Of a stretch of 61,347 bases of DNA, positions 50,948 to 59,409 are shown piece by piece. Numbering within the stretch: position 1 is the first letter of the stretch; every line of letters begins with the position of its first letter. The stretch is from Paranoxybacillus sp035645275 (GTDB lineage Bacteria; Bacillota; Bacilli; Bacillales; Anoxybacillaceae): contig DASQMX010000012.1 in assembly GCA_035645275.1 (NCBI GenBank), forward strand, positions 1 through 61,347, in the 5' to 3' direction. Made by a program: the position numbers and the translations under genes. The notes under the pieces were generated by a model that worked only from the letters and a program-made list of their open reading frames with translations, had not been told where the DNA came from and searched no databases.

Positions 50948-51067
50948 AGGGACTGATCCATAAGTGTCTAACCTCACTTGCAGTTCACAATATATAGTTC
51001 ATTGCTCCAATGTTAAGTCCTATATATTGTGTTGTGGGGTCTGACACTTTGTTTTTCGGTCAGCCTC
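50948..51067. repeat. nested palindromic repeat, copy 7 (forward orientation)
   Basis: AAGTGTCTAACCTCACTTGC / TTGTGGGGTCTGACACTTTG and CACAATATATAG / CTATATATTGTG arms are well conserved; outer arms GGACTGATCC / CGGTCAGCCTC are imperfect. Unusually, it lies inside an operon, between yezD and cysH and 38 bases before cysH. Confidence 0.9.
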
Positions 51068-51094
51068 CGCCTCTAGTTTGTCTAGTCAGCGTGC

Positions 51095-51241
51095 TTATTT
51101 TAATCTTAATTTCTCATTTTTCTCTAACTGAATCACTTTTCCATCTTGAACAACAAGGGTGATCGAGCCAAATTTCATCGAATCGAGCATTTCTTTAATT
51201 TTTGCAAAGACTCCTTCAAGATGTTGTTCGCCGTTGCCCAC
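51095..51241 (-). CDS. yezD: YezD-family small protein (DUF2292)
   Basis: A 48-residue protein reading EGVFAKIKEMLDSMKFGSIT, then LVVQDGKVIQLEKNEKLRL. It matches the DUF2292/YezD family (core FGSVTIxVQDGKVIQI). Start is GTG 51241, with AAGGGGGGAC correctly spaced. It is the first gene after the SAM riboswitch, ahead of cysH. Function is unknown; the family is linked to sulfur genes in Bacillaceae. Confidence 0.85.
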   Translation of the reverse strand: MGNGEQHLEGVFAKIKEMLDSMKFGSITLVVQDGKVIQLEKNEKLRLK

Positions 51242-51312
51242 AACAGTCCCCCCTTTACGAATTCAAATCGAAAACTTTCCATTTCGGAAAGACTGAAGAG
51301 GTAACGCATTTT

Positions 51313-51420
51313 ACCTTATCTCCCAAAATGGTTCACATTTTGCTGGATTTAGCACCTTACTCCTTACAAGCAGGTTGCCGGGGTTCATAGGGCCAGGTCC
51401 CTCCGCCGCTCTTGATAAGT
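51313..51420 (-). ncRNA. SAM riboswitch (S-box)
   Basis: Minus strand shows ACTTATCAAGAGCGGCGGAG, GGACCTGGCCCTATGAACCC and CGGCAACC, the conserved S-box core, with P1 closed by GATAAGGT (51313-51320). An alternative AGGTAA / TTACCT hairpin and a CTTTCC / GGAAAG hairpin lie downstream as possible expression platform. SAM should repress yezD and the cys operon. Confidence 0.95.
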
Positions 51421-51433
51421 ATAATTGTTTAAA

Positions 51434-51461
51434 ATTTTATCATAATTCTAATAAATGTCAA
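51434..51461 (-). promoter_or_regulatory. sigma-A promoter of the S-box leader
   Basis: Minus strand TTGACA (51461-51456), 16-nt spacer, TAAAAT (51439-51434), placing the start a few bases before the riboswitch P1 stem. Confidence 0.82.
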
Positions 51462-51626
51462 TCCTAGTTTTTCGATAGGAATAATTTTATTAAAAATATT
51501 AAATTACATTTTTACATACATTTAAACTTTTATCACAACATTTGGTGTTATACTGAGCTTAGAAAATGTTATCGATTATTGAAGATTTGCGGTGGTGACT
51601 GTTGAAAATAAAACAATTAAAGCAAC

Positions 51627-52715
51627 TCATTTTTGCTGAAGTTCCCTTTTCATAAATTTACGTGTATTCGGTCCGTAAATCCCATCGTCTTTTAACGCAG
51701 CATACATCGATTGAAATCTTCTAACAGCATCTTCTGTTTTTTTACCGTAAATGCCATCAATATATTTCGGATCGAAGTTCAGATGTTTTAAAGCGCGCTG
51801 CACCATTTTGACATCTTCTCCTGTGTCTCCTCTTTTTAAAACCTTGTTTGGAAGTGGAATTTCTTCATTGTTCCGTTTACTTTTCGCGACTTCTGTTAGC
51901 TTAGTTAATGTTTCTCTCCCTACTAATCCATCAACGTGTAATCCATATCGTTTTTGAAATGCCATAACGGCACCTTTTGTTTCCTCGCCAAAAATTCCGT
52001 CCGCTCCATATTTCGAAAGTGGAAATCCGGCGCGAATTAAATCTTCTTGTATTTTTTTGACGAAAGGCCCTCTGTCACCTATTTTTAAAGGTAGATGCAA
52101 GGAGGTGCTTGGAACTTGAGAAGCTTGATTTTTCCCTCCTTTTTTTCGAGGTTGTGAAGACTCGAGTATTCTAATGACATCAGAAATAAAGCTATCCCAT
52201 GTAATACCGTACAAGGAAAAAGCGTCAAATGGGTCCGTCCGCCGTTTTGGGTCGAGTGTCTTGTGAGAAACGATATGTTTTGAAGGGGAGAGATTAAACT
52301 TTCGGCATAGATAGGCATGGTACCAAACGTAACGATTATATGCTTCCGTAAAGTTAATATTCCCTCCGTAACAAAGTTCAACTCCAATCGCAGCATCATT
52401 TGCATCTGCGCCAAACATTCGGTTGTCAGTTGGGGTGCTATATAAGACATGCCAAGCTTTTTCATATAATGGAATAATTTCAAGAATGTAACGGTCATCA
52501 ATAAACGTATGTGCGGACGCGGAAGGTTGACGATGATTAAAATAATTGCGGTTTTCGTAGGCAGTAGAACCAGGATTTCCTGTTGAATGGCTAACAATAA
52601 ATTTTACTTCTTCAAGCTTTTCACCCGAACGGGCATTTCCGAAGCTTATATAGTCTCGCGTAATTTCGTATGCCACGTCGTTATACCTCCCTACATCATT
52701 TTGCGTTTTCATCAT
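51627..52715 (-). CDS. N-acetylmuramoyl-L-alanine amidase with two peptidoglycan-binding domains
   Basis: A 362-residue protein: amidase_2 (PGRP-like) domain (about 15-190) with zinc residues in FIVSHSTGNPG, SASAHTFID and HIVSHKTLDPKRRTDP, then two PG_binding_1 repeats (about 210-280 and 292-360, each with DG(I/L)xGxxT). It lacks a signal peptide, as in phage endolysins and some sporulation amidases. The domain order resembles prophage or spore-cortex lysins. No phage genes are nearby. The ribosome site is weak. Confidence 0.9.
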   Translation of the reverse strand: MMKTQNDVGRYNDVAYEITRDYISFGNARSGEKLEEVKFIVSHSTGNPGSTAYENRNYFNHRQPSASAHTFIDDRYILEIIPLYEKAWHVLYSTPTDNRMFGADANDAAIGVELCYGGNINFTEAYNRYVWYHAYLCRKFNLSPSKHIVSHKTLDPKRRTDPFDAFSLYGITWDSFISDVIRILESSQPRKKGGKNQASQVPSTSLHLPLKIGDRGPFVKKIQEDLIRAGFPLSKYGADGIFGEETKGAVMAFQKRYGLHVDGLVGRETLTKLTEVAKSKRNNEEIPLPNKVLKRGDTGEDVKMVQRALKHLNFDPKYIDGIYGKKTEDAVRRFQSMYAALKDDGIYGPNTRKFMKRELQQK

Positions 52716-52892
52716 ATGTGAAGTAGAAAAAAATGTTAAAATATTTTCTGTTAAAATAGGAAAACAAGAACTTTTATATATTTTTCTACTTTATATAATC
52801 GTTTTAAGGAGTGTAAAAGTTATCCTTAAATTTTCAATGTGGTCAGTATTTTTAGGAAATAAGAAGTATACAAAGTAAAGGAGCATCTATAG

Positions 52893-53882
52893 ATGAGGCT
52901 AATTATGATCGATGAGTACAACGAAAAAACGATGCAGCTGGCAAGACCCATTTATGATCGCCATCGTCGCGTTTTGTTAGCGGCAGGACGGGCGATTCAT
53001 CCGAAATATTTGGAACGTTTACGACAAATGGATATTAAATATTTGTTTGTCGATGATTTAATCTCAGAAGGAATTACGATGGAAGAATTAATGGATATGC
53101 CATCATGGATAGAAGCCACCGAAATTGTCCAAAAAGCCTTTGAAGCTGTAAAAGCAAACAAGCCGCTAAATATTCGGGAGATGCAAAAGCTTGCGGTGAA
53201 ATTAGTGGATGAAGTAAGCAGACATAAAATGATTATCATTATTCCGTCCACTTCTTTGGCCGCTGAGCTTCGACCTTATGCTCATGCCGTGAATGTCGCA
53301 CTTTTGTCGTTGCAGCTGGGAAAAAAACTGCGGCTCAATGGTTTACAAATGCACGACTTAGCAATGGGAGCATTATTACATGATATTGGAAAAGCGGTGG
53401 AAGGAGACGAACATCACGCGCTAAAAGGTTTCGAATATTTGCGAAAGAACAGGGAAATCAGCCTATTATCTGCTCACATTGCCTATCAGCATCACGAAAC
53501 ATTTAACGGAGAAGGGGCTCCGAGAAAAATTCATCATAAAGAAATCCACCAATATGCGCAAATTTGTGGAATTGCGAATCGCTTTGAAAATCTCATTTCT
53601 GAAGAAGGCATTCCGCCGCACGAAGCGATGGAAGCATTGATGGCCAAAAGCAATATTGATTTTGCACAGGAATTAGTCCGTCTTTTCGTTGATACAATTC
53701 CTTCTTATCCACCGGGCACAAAAGTGAAAATGAGCGATGGCAGGGAAGCGATTGTAACGAAAATTGTGAATCACATGCAGCGGCCATACATTCGCTACTT
53801 ATCAACAAATGAAGAAATTTCACTGGCAGAGAAACCGACTTTGCTCATTATTAGTGTTATTAATGATAAGGATAAAGAATGA
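52893..53882 (+). CDS. HD-GYP domain protein (c-di-GMP phosphodiesterase-like)
   Basis: A 329-residue protein: N-terminal helical region (to about 125), then an HD domain with GALLHDIGKAVEGDEHHALK and SAHIAYQHHETFNGEGAPR. The HD residues are present, but the GYP motif is GAP, so c-di-GMP specificity is uncertain. A C-terminal beta tail (about 275-325) follows. AAGGAG precedes ATG 52893. The stop TGA 53880-53882 overlaps the first bases of repeat copy 8. Confidence 0.85.
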   Translation: MRLIMIDEYNEKTMQLARPIYDRHRRVLLAAGRAIHPKYLERLRQMDIKYLFVDDLISEGITMEELMDMPSWIEATEIVQKAFEAVKANKPLNIREMQKLAVKLVDEVSRHKMIIIIPSTSLAAELRPYAHAVNVALLSLQLGKKLRLNGLQMHDLAMGALLHDIGKAVEGDEHHALKGFEYLRKNREISLLSAHIAYQHHETFNGEGAPRKIHHKEIHQYAQICGIANRFENLISEEGIPPHEAMEALMAKSNIDFAQELVRLFVDTIPSYPPGTKVKMSDGREAIVTKIVNHMQRPYIRYLSTNEEISLAEKPTLLIISVINDKDKE

Positions 53883-53998
53883 GGCTGACCGATAAGTGTC
53901 TGACCTCACGTGCATTTCACAAATATATCGTTCATTGACCTAATGTTATGTCATATAATTATATTGTGGGGTCTGACACTTTGCTTTTAGGTCAGCCT
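53881..53998. repeat. nested palindromic repeat, copy 8 (forward orientation)
   Basis: A near-consensus copy: GAGGCTGACC / GGTCAGCCT outer arms, AAGTGTCTGACCTCACGTGC / ATTGTGGGGTCTGACACTTT second arms, central AATATATCG / ATATAATTATAT. It starts in the stop codon of the HD-GYP gene and ends 6 bases before the convergent DUF1128 stop. Confidence 0.95.
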
Positions 53999-54004
53999 AT
54001 TTTT

Positions 54005-54238
54005 TTATTTTTTGCGCAAATTCCCTAATTCTTCGGCAATGGCCTGCATTTCGCTCGGGCTGAATGATGTTTTTTTCATGACCATATCGTAAATGTCTTT
54101 TAAGTCATCATATAAATTTTCGTCAAAATGAGAAGGTTTGATGGCATCGAAGTTTAATACTTTAAGTTTTTCTTTAATTTTTTCGATCATGTATTCCACA
54201 TTTTCCATTGATTTTTTTGTTAAATCCAACGTATTCAT
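54005..54238 (-). CDS. yfkK: DUF1128 family protein (YfkK-like)
   Basis: A 77-residue helical protein: LTKKSMENVEYMIEKIKEKL, FDENLYDDLKDIYDMVMKKT, and SPSEMQAIAEELGNLRKK. It fits DUF1128. It is divergent from the phosphatase gene as in the yfkJ-yfkK arrangement of B. subtilis. Function is unknown. Confidence 0.85.
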   Translation of the reverse strand: MNTLDLTKKSMENVEYMIEKIKEKLKVLNFDAIKPSHFDENLYDDLKDIYDMVMKKTSFSPSEMQAIAEELGNLRKK

Positions 54239-54357
54239 TCCTTTCGTATGTAATTACCCACATTGTAACATATGAGACGTATATTTTCTTAACTTTTTCC
54301 ATGATTGAATTTTGTTTATAATGTGTTAGTAAAGTAGAGGGAGGAGTTGTCAGAAAA

Positions 54358-54828
54358 ATGGTGAAAGTATTATTCGTTTGTTTAGGGAATATTTGCCGTT
54401 CACCAATGGCGGAAGCGATTTTTCGCGATTTAGTGAAGAAAGAAGGGCTCGAAGATAAAATCATCATTGATTCAGCAGGCACGGGGGATTGGCATATTGG
54501 AAAACCGCCACATCATGGAACACAACAGATTTTAATGAAAAATAATATTAATTTTGAGGGGATTCGTGCCCGGCAAGTGGTTAAAGAGGATTTGGAATCG
54601 TTTGATTATATTATTGCTATGGATGTTGAAAATTTAGGAAACTTACGGCGATTAGCCGGATACAATAAAACCGGCTTTATCGGTCGGCTTCTTGATTTTG
54701 TGCCGGATAGCGATATTGCGGATGTGCCTGACCCTTACTATACAGGTAATTTTGATGAAGTGTATGAGCTGATTCAAAAAGGGTGTAAAAACTTGCTGGA
54801 AACGATTAAAAAAGAGCATCATTTATAA
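54358..54828 (+). CDS. yfkJ: low-molecular-weight protein-tyrosine phosphatase
   Basis: A 156-residue LMW-PTP: P-loop VLFVCLGNICRSPMAEAIF (CX5R, Cys10) and the general-acid DVPDPYYTG near residue 123. YfkJ in B. subtilis is a stress-linked tyrosine phosphatase. GGGAGGAG precedes ATG 54358. It leads a three-gene plus-strand unit (yfkJ-yfkI-yfkH). Confidence 0.94.
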   Translation: MVKVLFVCLGNICRSPMAEAIFRDLVKKEGLEDKIIIDSAGTGDWHIGKPPHHGTQQILMKNNINFEGIRARQVVKEDLESFDYIIAMDVENLGNLRRLAGYNKTGFIGRLLDFVPDSDIADVPDPYYTGNFDEVYELIQKGCKNLLETIKKEHHL

Positions 54829-54859
54829 ACAACATAGTGAAAAGAGGGGCAATGCCATA

Positions 54860-55195
54860 ATGGTTGGGAAAAGTAATAAGCTATGGAAAGGAATAATGAT
54901 TGGTGCAGTCATTGGAGCCGCTATATCTCTTCTCGACCAAGAAACAAGAAAAATGTTAGTAGAAAACGGGAAACGCGCTAAAAATAAAATGGAATATTTT
55001 CTAAAAGATCCAGTCCATATGGCTAAAAACGTTAACCAACATGTACACAAATGCCGACAATCGCTGGAGCAGTTATCTGAGGATATTTCTTTCATCGCGG
55101 GTAAAATAAAAGAAATAAATGAAAAAACACCTGAAGTGATCGAATTAGTTAAAGAAACATTTGTACGGCGAAAGGATGATGATCCTCAACTGTAA
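54860..55195 (+). CDS. yfkI: YtxH-like small stress protein (YfkI position)
   Basis: A 111-residue protein with a short N-terminal hydrophobic segment (IMIGAVIGAAISLLD, residues 12-26) followed by basic amphipathic helix (ETRKMLVENGKRAKNKMEYF) and a coiled tail. This is the YtxH/gas-vesicle-like layout of general stress proteins. It lies between yfkJ and yfkH as in B. subtilis. Role unknown. Confidence 0.75.
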   Translation: MVGKSNKLWKGIMIGAVIGAAISLLDQETRKMLVENGKRAKNKMEYFLKDPVHMAKNVNQHVHKCRQSLEQLSEDISFIAGKIKEINEKTPEVIELVKETFVRRKDDDPQL

Positions 55196-55210
55196 ATTGG
55201 AGGTATAAGT

Positions 55211-56044
55211 ATGACAATCGATCTCTCTTTTGTTCGGGAACTGGTGAAACGGTTTCAAGAACATGAGATTTCTCGGTTATCCGCGGAATTGGCGTATTAT
55301 TTTGTTCTGTCCCTTTTTCCGTTTTTAATTTTCTTATTTACATTGCTGGCCTATTTGCCCATTCCGCATGAAGATGTATTGTCGCTTGTGCGTGAATACG
55401 CACCGAAAGAGGCGCTTCACTTAATCGAAACAAACATACATACCATGATGGATCATCAAAACGGAAAACTATTGTCATTTGGTATTATTGCAACGATTTG
55501 GTCGGCCTCCAATGGGATTAATGCGATTGTCCGCGCTTTTAACCGCGCTTATGATGTGAAGGAAGATCGTTCTTTTATTGTGACAAGAGGAATGTCCATT
55601 TTATTAACGTTTGCGATGATGTCCGTCATTGTTGTCGCTCTTGTCCTTCCTGTTTTCGGGCGGGTGATTGGCAGCTTTTTATTTTCGGTATTTGGTTTTT
55701 CCAGTGAGTTTTTGGCAATTTGGAATACATTCAGATGGGTAGTCAGTTCCGTTATATTGTTTATTGTTTTTACCGCTTTATATTATTTTGCCCCGAATAA
55801 GCATTTGCGTATAAAGGATGTAACAAGTGGCGCATTGTTTGCAACGATTGGCTGGATGGTTGTTTCGTTTGCTTTTTCTTATTATGTAGGGACTCTGGCT
55901 GATTACACATTGATGTATGGAAGTCTCGGCGGTATTATTGTATTGTTAATTTGGTTTTATTTATCAGGGATAATTATCGTTTTAGGTGGGGAAATGAACG
56001 CGATTTTTGATTGTCGCCGCCAGGAAAGAATGTACGAACGTTAA
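55211..56044 (+). CDS. yfkH: YihY/BrkB-family membrane protein
   Basis: A 277-residue protein with six helices: EISRLSAELAYYFVLSLFPF at the start, GIIATIWSASNGINAIVRAF and the final GGIIVLLIWFYLSGIIIVLG. It was once called ribonuclease BN, but the family is now considered an inner-membrane protein of unknown (possibly transport) role. TTGGAGGTATAAGT precedes ATG 55211. Confidence 0.9.
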   Translation: MTIDLSFVRELVKRFQEHEISRLSAELAYYFVLSLFPFLIFLFTLLAYLPIPHEDVLSLVREYAPKEALHLIETNIHTMMDHQNGKLLSFGIIATIWSASNGINAIVRAFNRAYDVKEDRSFIVTRGMSILLTFAMMSVIVVALVLPVFGRVIGSFLFSVFGFSSEFLAIWNTFRWVVSSVILFIVFTALYYFAPNKHLRIKDVTSGALFATIGWMVVSFAFSYYVGTLADYTLMYGSLGGIIVLLIWFYLSGIIIVLGGEMNAIFDCRRQERMYER

Positions 56045-56138
56045 AACCACAAACTTCCTCTCATGAAGAAAAAGAAACGAGAGATATTAAATGCTGTAAG
56101 GCTTTTGCCTTCACTCTATCATGAGGGGGATTTTTGAC

Positions 56139-56243
56139 ATGACTAAACATACAAAAAAAGATGGCGGAACTAAGCAAAAAGGAAAGCATCAACCGAAACA
56201 TAAAACAAGCGGAAGCGCTAACGGACAAAACGGTTATCACTAA
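56139..56243 (+). CDS. small basic protein, 34 residues (spore-type, unassigned)
   Basis: ATG 56139 follows GAGGGGG by 9 bases and encodes MTKHTKKDGGTKQKGKHQPK, then HKTSGSANGQNGYH. It is very basic, with no hydrophobic core, and resembles the minor SASP-type proteins of spore formers in composition only. It ends just before a strong terminator, which supports a real gene. Confidence 0.6.
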   Translation: MTKHTKKDGGTKQKGKHQPKHKTSGSANGQNGYH

Positions 56244-56251
56244 AAAGGGGG

Positions 56252-56286
56252 TAGGACTTGGGAAAATTCCCAAGTCCTATCTTTGT
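56252..56286 (+). terminator. Rho-independent terminator
   Basis: TAGGACTTGGGA AAAT TCCCAAGTCCTA perfect 12-bp stem followed by TCTTTG. Confidence 0.88.
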
Positions 56287-56304
56287 AAGATTGACAACAA
56301 TTGA

Positions 56305-56451
56305 TTATTCAACGATTTCTTCATAATGGTAATATGTTTGGTTGTAGATGTGTTCAATTTCTGCGTCTGTCATATAAAGAAGTTCGTTCCTGTTAATTCC
56401 TTTCATTTTCTCGATAAAATTAATCATATTTCTCCGTTCCGCTCTACTCAT
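56305..56451 (-). CDS. BH0509-like small protein, 48 residues
   Basis: Minus strand ATG 56451 encodes MSRAERRNMINFIEKMKGIN, then ELLYMTDAEIEHIYNQTYYH. It matches my memory of the BH0509 family of short Bacillaceae proteins (core YMTDAEIEHIY). AGGAG lies upstream at about 56461-56465, and a TTGACC-18-TATAAT promoter at 56505-56534. Function is unknown. Confidence 0.75.
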   Translation of the reverse strand: MSRAERRNMINFIEKMKGINRNELLYMTDAEIEHIYNQTYYHYEEIVE

Positions 56452-56504
56452 CCATCATCGCTCCTTTAATGTGTTTTAAAACAGTTTTTGTTTTTGTTAT
56501 TTGT

Positions 56505-56534
56505 ATTATATAACAGATTAAGAAAAATGGTCAA
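56505..56534 (-). promoter_or_regulatory. sigma-A promoter for the BH0509-like gene
   Basis: Minus strand TTGACC (56534-56529), 18-nt spacer, TATAAT (56510-56505). Confidence 0.75.
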
Positions 56535-56562
56535 TATATTTTCTGAAAATTAGGTAAAAAAT

Positions 56563-56601
56563 AAAAAGCCTGTCAATCACTTTAAAGCGATCTCAGGCTT
56601 T
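56563..56601 (-). terminator. Rho-independent terminator overlapping the MFS gene end
   Basis: Minus strand AAAGCCTGAGATC...GATTGACAGGCTTTTT; the stem includes the last codons of the MFS gene, followed by a T run. Confidence 0.82.
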
Positions 56602-57740
56602 GTACGTACGGACAAGGTTGTGGCAATCGTTAAGAGCATAAAACTCATGACAATAAAAAAGCTTCCCCCTTGCCCATATTGAATGACCAAACCGCTAATG
56701 AAGGGGCCAGCAATGCTGCCGATACTATAAAGAATCCCGCACAGCAAATTTCCCGCAGGAAGCAAATGTTTAGGAAGAAGGTCAGCCATGTATGACATTC
56801 CTAATGAAAATAAAGAACCAACAAACATGCCGGCAACAAAAAAGCAAACAAAAAGACCGATAAACGATTGCGAAAAGATACTGGCTGTTACAAAGCTGAT
56901 ACAACCGATTAATAGCGCAAATATAAGAACAATTTTTCGCGGAAAACGGTCGCTTAATAAACCAAGCGGCAACTGAAAGACAATGCCGCCGATCGCAAAG
57001 GCAGGTAAAATAATAGAAACATGTTGTACAGGAATATTCTCACGAAGGGCGAAAATCGGGAAGCTTCCGTTGACAGCTGCTTCTAAAAAGCCATAGGCAA
57101 ACGGTAATAAAAGAGCAACCCACGCGTATTTCCAAGCTTGCGCAAATCGTTTGAACGTAGCAAAGAAACTTTCATGTTCATCAGCGGTATCTGGATATTC
57201 ATTTTTTAACAAAAATAATGTCAGCCAACCAAGTAAGCTGAGAAAAGATGAAACGATAAACGGAAGTGACTGATGCACTTCAACAAGCGGTGTCAGCAAC
57301 GGTCCAACTGCGAAACCGATACCGAAAAATAAACCATACAACGACAAGTTGCGGCCGCGGCGATGAGGTGGCGAAAAGTCTGTAATCCACGTTTGTGTTG
57401 CAAAATGCAGCATATGATCGCCAATACCAATCAAAAGCCGTAAGAAAAACCAGAACATCAATGAGTGCCAAAGTGGAAAGGAAGCTAATGATAGTAGTAC
57501 AATAAAGCCACCTAGCATAATAATCGGTTTGTACCCATATTTTCTAAGCGGTTTCTCCATAAACGGAGAAATAAGCAGCACTCCGATGTATAAAGCGGTC
57601 GCGTGAACGCCATTGAGCGACGAAGAAACTCCGTTTTTTTCAAGGATAATTGAAATAAGCGGCAACAGCAAACCTTGCGATAAACCGGAAATGGCAACGA
57701 TACTTATTAAAATCCAAAAATGCATGTTGTTCATTTTCAT
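56577..57740 (-). CDS. yfkF: MFS transporter (YfkF-like)
   Basis: A 387-residue, 12-helix major facilitator. Helix 4-5 region reads RLLIGIGDHMLHFATQTWIT and the loop SPPHRRGRNLSLYGLFFGIG is the expected Arg-rich cytoplasmic motif; QLPLGLLSDRFPRKIVLIF is the second-half A-motif. It is probably a drug or sugar effluxer. Its place between yfkH and yfkE matches B. subtilis yfkF. Confidence 0.9.
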   Translation of the reverse strand: MKMNNMHFWILISIVAISGLSQGLLLPLISIILEKNGVSSSLNGVHATALYIGVLLISPFMEKPLRKYGYKPIIMLGGFIVLLSLASFPLWHSLMFWFFLRLLIGIGDHMLHFATQTWITDFSPPHRRGRNLSLYGLFFGIGFAVGPLLTPLVEVHQSLPFIVSSFLSLLGWLTLFLLKNEYPDTADEHESFFATFKRFAQAWKYAWVALLLPFAYGFLEAAVNGSFPIFALRENIPVQHVSIILPAFAIGGIVFQLPLGLLSDRFPRKIVLIFALLIGCISFVTASIFSQSFIGLFVCFFVAGMFVGSLFSLGMSYMADLLPKHLLPAGNLLCGILYSIGSIAGPFISGLVIQYGQGGSFFIVMSFMLLTIATTLSVRTKPEIALK

Positions 57741-57827
57741 AAAAATAACCCCATCTGAAAGAAGTTACACTGAATAAAATAGTACAATATATTTTTCACT
57801 AATGACAAGAAAAATGAGGTGATACAA

Positions 57828-58208
57828 ATGGAATTTAAAATGAAGGAAGTTGGCTTCAAAACGCAATTGGAATATGGAGAATTGCATGTTGCAGGAGATG
57901 AGACATACGGTTTCCGGCCATACCAATTGCTTGTGTCAGCCGTTGCCGTTTGCAGCGGTGGAGTATTACGCAAGATTTTAGAGAAAAAACGTTTAGAAAT
58001 TGAAGATATGACGGTAAAGGCCGATGTTACAAGAAATGAAAAAGAAGCTAACCGGATTGAAAAAATTCATCTTCATTTTATCATTAAAGGAAAAAATCTA
58101 GAGCGTGAAAAGGTTGCGAAATCACTTGAAGTGGCGCGAAAAAACTGTTCGATGGTCCGCTCTGTAGAAGGAAGTATTGAAGTGACAGAATCATTTGAAC
58201 TCATTTAA
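57828..58208 (+). CDS. OsmC-family protein
   Basis: A 126-residue OsmC/Ohr-fold protein with the two conserved cysteines in SAVAVCSGGVLRKILEKK (Cys46 region) and RKNCSMVRSVEGSIEV. This would be a thiol peroxidase-type or redox-sensing member; the short loop pattern resembles YhfA-like rather than Ohr. ATG 57828 follows GAGGTG; the upstream GTG overlaps that site. Confidence 0.85.
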   Translation: MEFKMKEVGFKTQLEYGELHVAGDETYGFRPYQLLVSAVAVCSGGVLRKILEKKRLEIEDMTVKADVTRNEKEANRIEKIHLHFIIKGKNLEREKVAKSLEVARKNCSMVRSVEGSIEVTESFELI

Positions 58209-58317
58209 TGTCCCTTTCGTTCCTCTGCCCTTGAGGTAATATTTATCTATTTTATATTGATATGAGGCATAAAAAGAGAGAAAATGCTTATGATAGAGTA
58301 AAAAAATAACATTACAT

Positions 58318-59391
58318 ATGAAGGGCTGGGAACGTATGTTTAATAAGCTGTTTGCTTTTATGGTGTTCGCAGGTGTGCCGCTGTCTATTGCCGGCAGTGT
58401 TTTGCATTGGCCTTCCATTCTTATGTTTGTGATTTATTGCTTAACAATTATTGCGTTAGCAAGCTATATGGGAAGAGCGACCGAGAGCTTAGCGATTGTA
58501 GCGGGACCACGAATCGGCGGTTTACTAAATGCTACGTTTGGCAACGCTGTTGAATTGATTATTTCCATTTTTGCTTTAAAAGCGGGACTGGTAGAAGTTG
58601 TGCTGGCTTCTTTAACAGGTTCAGTGCTAGGGAACTTATTGTTAGTCGCAGGATTGTCCTTTTTTGTCGGTGGTCTGAGATATAAACGTCAAGAATTTAA
58701 TGTATATGATGCCCGCCACAATGCCGGCTTATTAACATTTGCCATCTTAATCGCGTTTGTCATACCAGAAGTTTTCTCAATCACTATGTCTGAAGCGAAA
58801 ACATTATCTCTCAGCGTCGGCATTTCTGTTATTATGATCACTCTTTACTTAGCTGCGTTATATTTTAAGCTTGTTACACATCGTGGGGTTTATCAGCATA
58901 AATCAGATGAAGTCGAAGAACATGAGGAGCCGGAGTGGTCAAAAGGGAAGTCCATTGCGATTTTGGCGCTTGCCACTGCCGCGGTTGCTTATGTATCGGA
59001 AAATTTAGTACATACATTTGAAGCCGTTGCTGAGTCATTTGGCTGGAGCGAATTGTTTATCGGGGTCATCATTGTTGCGATTGTCGGTAATGCCGCAGAA
59101 CACGCTTCAGCGATTATCATGGCCTATAAAAATAAAATGAATGTTGCTGTTGAAATTGCGATTGGCTCAACATTGCAAATTGCGATGTTTGTCGCCCCTG
59201 TCCTTGTGCTTGTTTCGTTGTTTTTCCCTGTACAAATGCCGTTAGTCTTCTCTTTGCCTGAATTAATTGCAATGGCAACAGCCGTTCTACTTACTATTGT
59301 TCTTTCAAATGATGGGGACACCAACTGGTTTGAAGGGGCGACGATGTTAGCGGCTTACATTATTATGGGGATAGGTTTTTATTTGTTATAA
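58318..59391 (+). CDS. yfkE: calcium/proton exchanger (CaCA, YfkE/ChaA type)
   Basis: A 357-residue protein with 11 helices and both CAX alpha repeats: GGLLNATFGNAVELIISIFA and AIVGNAAEHASAIIMAYKNK, each with the conserved GNAxE. It exports Ca2+ using the proton gradient. YfkE of B. subtilis, of known structure, is the positional homologue. The start may be ATG 58318 or 58336; neither has a strong ribosome site. Confidence 0.94.
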   Translation: MKGWERMFNKLFAFMVFAGVPLSIAGSVLHWPSILMFVIYCLTIIALASYMGRATESLAIVAGPRIGGLLNATFGNAVELIISIFALKAGLVEVVLASLTGSVLGNLLLVAGLSFFVGGLRYKRQEFNVYDARHNAGLLTFAILIAFVIPEVFSITMSEAKTLSLSVGISVIMITLYLAALYFKLVTHRGVYQHKSDEVEEHEEPEWSKGKSIAILALATAAVAYVSENLVHTFEAVAESFGWSELFIGVIIVAIVGNAAEHASAIIMAYKNKMNVAVEIAIGSTLQIAMFVAPVLVLVSLFFPVQMPLVFSLPELIAMATAVLLTIVLSNDGDTNWFEGATMLAAYIIMGIGFYLL

Positions 59392-59409
59392 GCATTGTAG
59401 CAAAAAAAA

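Noticed and set aside
51627..52715. Prophage, based on the endolysin-like amidase
   Set aside because: No holin, structural, integrase or att-like sequences flank it; neighbours are ordinary chromosomal genes.
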